From NCBI GenBank assembly GCA_002686465.1, contig NZCP01000008.1, forward strand, positions 1 to 14,485: a stretch of DNA of 14,485 nucleotides, given 5' to 3'. This stretch comes from Candidatus Woesebacteria bacterium. GTDB lineage: Bacteria > Patescibacteriota > Microgenomatia > UBA8517 > UBA10165. Positions 12,440 to 14,485 of the stretch are shown here, in pieces. The notes beneath the pieces are model-generated. The model ran no database searches, had not been told where the DNA came from, and saw only the letters and a program-made list of their open reading frames with translations. Position numbers and translations under genes: made by a program. Numbering within the stretch: the first letter of the stretch is position 1; the number at the start of each line of letters is the position of its first letter.

Positions 12440-13240
12440 TTACATTACTGAATCATCACTGCCTCCCCCAGTGCTGTCAGCTTCCCTTTTTACCTGTACT
12501 TCTCCCGCTTTAACACTGCGAGCGAAGCCTACAGCCGTCTCAAACATAGCTTTTTCATCTTTGTTTTTTAAATCTACGCTACGTTCTCGACTGATTTCCC
12601 AACCAAACCATGTGCCTTTATCATTATGCTCTTCCACCGTACGAAGGCGATAAATTTGAGACATCATGGGCAATACAAAAGGTCCGTTTTTGCCGTTGCC
12701 TGTTAAAGACTGCATTTGGCTCAACCACTTCCGTGATTTTTTTAGTTGGGTACTGCTCATTGTTATTAGCGCACGTTGACTCCCTTGAGTAGGGTGAAGT
12801 AGCAAAACGAAAAATTGAGCAGTATTTGCGAGAATATTACCGTTTGGTAATAAGTCTTCACCACGATCTGTACGAGTAGTTGTTCCTACAATAGGGTCTA
12901 CAGGGTCATAACTCCCTACATACCCCCCACCTTTTTCACGAGGTGTCCACTCTACAAACCTACGATTATAATGAGATGGAACTACTTGAATTCCTTCTTC
13001 CCCATCATAAATTTCGTTTTGTACAGTGTTGTAGATCATTCCCGCTTCCGCTCCTTCTACATACGCGCCTTCCCTCTTATTAGTTTGGGGGCTAACATTT
13101 GCGAGTATGCGAAGGAAAGGTATAGCCAGATCTGAAGTGGTGACTTCTGAGAAGCCCTCCCCAGCAAGATCTTCTAAACCTTCAAAAACGGTGATTTGAT
13201 TTTTAGTCTCATCGACTTTGGCAACGGCTTTTCCGGCCAT
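12440..13240 (-). CDS. Phage protein with acidic C-terminal tail, candidate ssDNA-binding protein (266 aa)
   Basis: Not matched to a named family with certainty. It has a beta-rich central region (IYDGEEGIQVVPSHYNR around 77-93, FFVLLLHPT around 142-151, ALITMSSTQLKKSRKWL around 155-171, WFGWEISRER). A short acidic, glycine-containing tail (SDDSVM-type end, about 255-266) resembles the acidic tails by which ssDNA-binding proteins contact partners. Proteins of this size and position, between small early genes and a primase, are often ssDNA-binding proteins in phages, so that is my leading guess. AAAGGG overlaps the preceding stop and precedes the ATG by 7 nt, giving tight coupling. No signal peptide or TM segment is visible. 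Treat the function as inferred. Confidence 0.6.
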   Translation of the reverse strand: MAGKAVAKVDETKNQITVFEGLEDLAGEGFSEVTTSDLAIPFLRILANVSPQTNKREGAYVEGAEAGMIYNTVQNEIYDGEEGIQVVPSHYNRRFVEWTPREKGGGYVGSYDPVDPIVGTTTRTDRGEDLLPNGNILANTAQFFVLLLHPTQGSQRALITMSSTQLKKSRKWLSQMQSLTGNGKNGPFVLPMMSQIYRLRTVEEHNDKGTWFGWEISRERSVDLKNKDEKAMFETAVGFARSVKAGEVQVKREADSTGGGSDDSVM

Positions 13241-13243
13241 GTA

Positions 13244-13798
13244 TCACCCTTTCGGTTTTGTAATTTTCGACTGCTCGCCAATAAACAGTTGAAATAAATC
13301 AAATGGGAGCTCTTTTCCTGCTTCCACTTGCTCTCGGGCAAACGCTTTAAGCGTCATTGGCTCTACCCACTGTCTGTTAGAAGTTGGCAAATGCCGATCT
13401 TCTAACTCTTGTACAAGGGCTTTTGCATTATCTTCCTGCCCCCGCACAAAACTTACACTGACCAGATTCTTTATCAGGTCTCCAAACCCGTGGTCAACTA
13501 GCCAAGCAAAACTTTCATCCTGCCTATCTTTTGGTATGCTTGCGCTATAAAAATTCTTCACTGTAATCTGGCTACCATCTTCCAGTTTAAATTCTCGTAT
13601 GCCGTATTCAAGCATAGCAGCAGGAAGTTGATCATCAGAAATATCTCGTAGATCACGCTTTGCCTGTTTATGCTCTGCGTCTAAATCTGCCACCTTTTGC
13701 TCTAACCGCAATTGTAGATTGGCAAGTTTACTGACACGACTAAGCCCCTCTTCGTCCACAGAAGAAAGTTCTTGGGCAATATCTTCAAAATCGCTCAT
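13244..13798 (-). CDS. Phage hypothetical protein with N-terminal coiled coil (184 aa)
   Basis: A long helical, heptad-like N-terminus (about 18-50, SRVSKLANLQLRLEQKVADL and further) is followed by REFKLEDGSQITVKNFYSASI (68-88 region), an alpha/beta core with FAWLVDHGFGDLIKNLVSVSFV, and a helical C-terminus (LKAFAREQVEAGKELPFDLF). I recognise the general look of a hypothetical protein common in podophage-like replication modules near ssDNA-binding protein genes, but no function is assigned. The start overlaps the previous stop by 4 bp (ATGA) and its own stop is 3 bp before the 266-aa gene, so both are co-translated with neighbours. No enzymatic motif is visible. Confidence 0.8.
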   Translation of the reverse strand: MSDFEDIAQELSSVDEEGLSRVSKLANLQLRLEQKVADLDAEHKQAKRDLRDISDDQLPAAMLEYGIREFKLEDGSQITVKNFYSASIPKDRQDESFAWLVDHGFGDLIKNLVSVSFVRGQEDNAKALVQELEDRHLPTSNRQWVEPMTLKAFAREQVEAGKELPFDLFQLFIGEQSKITKPKG

Positions 13799-13977
13799 TT
13801 ACTTTCCTTTATTTTTTCTAAAAAGTCCTGCATAAGGAAGCGGAAAGCCCCTGCCTCCGTAGGAATTCCATATTTCTTGTTCAAATGCTTTACAACACGG
13901 GTTAATTTTTCTTGATCTTCAGTTCGGAATCGGAAACATTTGTGAAATGAACTAACCCCTCGTTTGCGTGTTTTCAT
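13795..13977 (-). CDS. Small ribbon-helix-helix-like protein (60 aa)
   Basis: The ATG at 13977 (MKTRKRGVSS) is chosen over an in-frame start 66 bp upstream because AGAAAGG lies 6 nt before it and the longer form would overlap the previous gene by 55 bp. A basic N-terminus precedes KCFRFR, a likely beta strand, then helix TEDQEKLTRVVKHLNKKYGI (one turn-breaking G-I) and a second helix TEAGAFRFLMQDFLEKIKE. Strand-helix-helix with a basic strand is the plan of CopG/Arc-type repressors. It may bind DNA and could control one of the phage promoters here, but no operator link is shown. The gap to the upstream gene is 11 bp and the next gene overlaps by ATGA. Confidence 0.68.
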   Translation of the reverse strand: MKTRKRGVSSFHKCFRFRTEDQEKLTRVVKHLNKKYGIPTEAGAFRFLMQDFLEKIKESK

Positions 13978-13988
13978 GTGGTGCCTTT

Positions 13989-14297
13989 CTAAAAATTTAA
14001 ATTTACTTCTAGAGGGTAATACTGTTGTTCTAACCTGTCCCATTTCAAAACTTTAAAACGGCCCATATTATTTTGGGCCGCAAGAGCCGCTGCAATGGCT
14101 ATTCCAGCAGGGTCACCAGCTAACAACAAATAATCCTCATCCGTAAATTTGGATAACTTGCGTATCATTTTTCGCACCGTTGGCTGTGTGCTAAAACTCG
14201 CCTGTTCTTTGGCGGGGAGTAATATTTCTAAGTCACCAAACTCGGCAGCATCAGTAATATCACGGCCACGCATTTCTTGAACTATAAAAACTGTCAT
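13989..14297 (-). CDS. Conserved-type phage hypothetical protein, first gene of the visible operon (102 aa)
   Basis: The start at 14297 (MTVFIVQEMRG) is preferred over an upstream TTG at 14315 because GGGGAG sits 6 nt before this ATG. N-terminal strand FIVQEM, then DLEILLPAKEQ and a basic helix TVRKMIRKLSKF. The second half, DEDYLLLAGDPAGIAIAAAL, GRFKVLKWDRLEQQYYPLEVNL, resembles small phage proteins I have seen with the LLxGDPxxI and KWDRxxxxYxP patterns. Their function is not known. There are no TM helices despite the Ala-rich helix. It is directly downstream of the candidate promoter at 14326-14355 and opens a run of at least five closely spaced genes. Confidence 0.78.
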   Translation of the reverse strand: MTVFIVQEMRGRDITDAAEFGDLEILLPAKEQASFSTQPTVRKMIRKLSKFTDEDYLLLAGDPAGIAIAAALAAQNNMGRFKVLKWDRLEQQYYPLEVNLNF

Positions 14298-14325
14298 GGC
14301 TTTCTCCCCATGCAATTAATAATAA

Positions 14326-14355
14326 AGTATACAGTATATCTTGGCCCTGTAGCAA
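14326..14355 (-). promoter_or_regulatory. Sigma70-like promoter upstream of the early/replication operon
   Basis: Minus strand: -35 TTGCTA (14350-14355), 18-bp spacer, -10 TATACT (14326-14331), about 29 bp before the ATG at 14297. Matches to consensus are 4/6 and 5/6. It is the best placed promoter for the replication block. The surrounding region 14298-14485 has no gene that I trust. Confidence 0.5.
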
Positions 14356-14396
14356 ACTCTTAGTAGTCAAAGATTTCTAAATGTAGAATATCTATC

Positions 14397-14430
14397 AGCA
14401 CTATTCGCAACTTTGTACTATAGTAGTGCT
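14397..14430. promoter_or_regulatory. Inverted repeats upstream of the early promoter, candidate operator or structured element
   Basis: AGCACTA (14397-14403) and TAGTGCT (14424-14430) are perfect 7-bp inverted copies with a 20-bp spacer. A perfect 10-bp palindrome TACTATAGTA lies at 14416-14425, overlapping the right arm. The block sits about 45 bp upstream of the predicted -35, where an activator, repressor or distal operator could bind. Two nested palindromes in a short gap look non-random, but no function is shown. Confidence 0.4.
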
Positions 14431-14485
14431 ATTGGGCAAAACAGACCTTTAAAAAGTTCTCATTCTCAGGACCTACCCAGCGGAA

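Noticed and set aside
14281..14485. Possible tRNA or CRISPR-like repeat in the right-hand leader
   Set aside because: The inverted repeats are too short for a cloverleaf and there is no repeated unit with spacers; no acceptor/T-arm pattern was seen.

Overview
The window reads as part of a double-stranded DNA tailed-phage genome (Caudoviricetes-type), or a prophage or metagenomic contig of one. All twenty genes I accept lie on the minus strand, packed end to end with many ATGA or few-base junctions. Together they form replication, DNA-base-modification and lysis modules. There are no rRNA or tRNA genes and no host housekeeping genes. The base composition is AT-rich by eye. Recognisable sigma70-like promoter elements and Shine-Dalgarno sites (GAGAGG, GGAGGT, AAAGGA) point to a bacterial host, and the small coiled-coil membrane protein next to the endolysin weakly suggests a Gram-negative one. 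I cannot name the host.

Transcription runs from high to low coordinates. 14485-14298 is a leader with a sigma70-like promoter and inverted repeats. 14297-9217 is a replication block: two small unknowns (one ribbon-helix-helix-like), a 184-aa unknown, a 266-aa acidic-tailed candidate ssDNA-binding protein, an archaeo-eukaryotic-type primase (AEP) and a UvrD-like SF1 helicase. 9136-7490 holds two small phage conserved hypotheticals and a DUF932 protein, closed by a strong intrinsic terminator at 7386-7425.

A new promoter with a palindrome in its spacer (7344-7371) then leads into 7295-4585: a 99-aa unknown, a 5-hydroxymethyl-dU DNA kinase helical-domain protein (aGPT-Pplase2/HMUDK_hel type), an FkbM-type methyltransferase and a GT-A glycosyltransferase. 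The last three are coupled by ATGA-type overlaps. After a hairpin and a TATAAT box (4518-4570), 4482-2947 encodes a thymidylate-synthase-family enzyme with a non-canonical active site, an Nmad1/DUF1599-like protein and a small CxC/CxC protein. These are followed by a family A DNA polymerase (2966-1053), an M15 peptidase endolysin, a one-TM coiled-coil protein and a PD-(D/E)XK nuclease.

The central inference is that 7295-3083 is a thymidine hypermodification system. A dUMP hydroxymethylase would supply hmdUTP precursor, the polymerase would incorporate it, and the HMUDK-helical protein would mark or activate the base in DNA. The glycosyltransferase and FkbM methyltransferase would then decorate it, plausibly with a sugar that may be methylated. 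No P-loop kinase domain is visible in the HMUDK-like protein or elsewhere in the cluster, and a 99-aa unknown leads the operon, so the exact chemistry may be new. The polymerase carries Leu at the position equivalent to E. coli Pol I Phe762. This and the AEP primase set the replisome apart from the T7 type.
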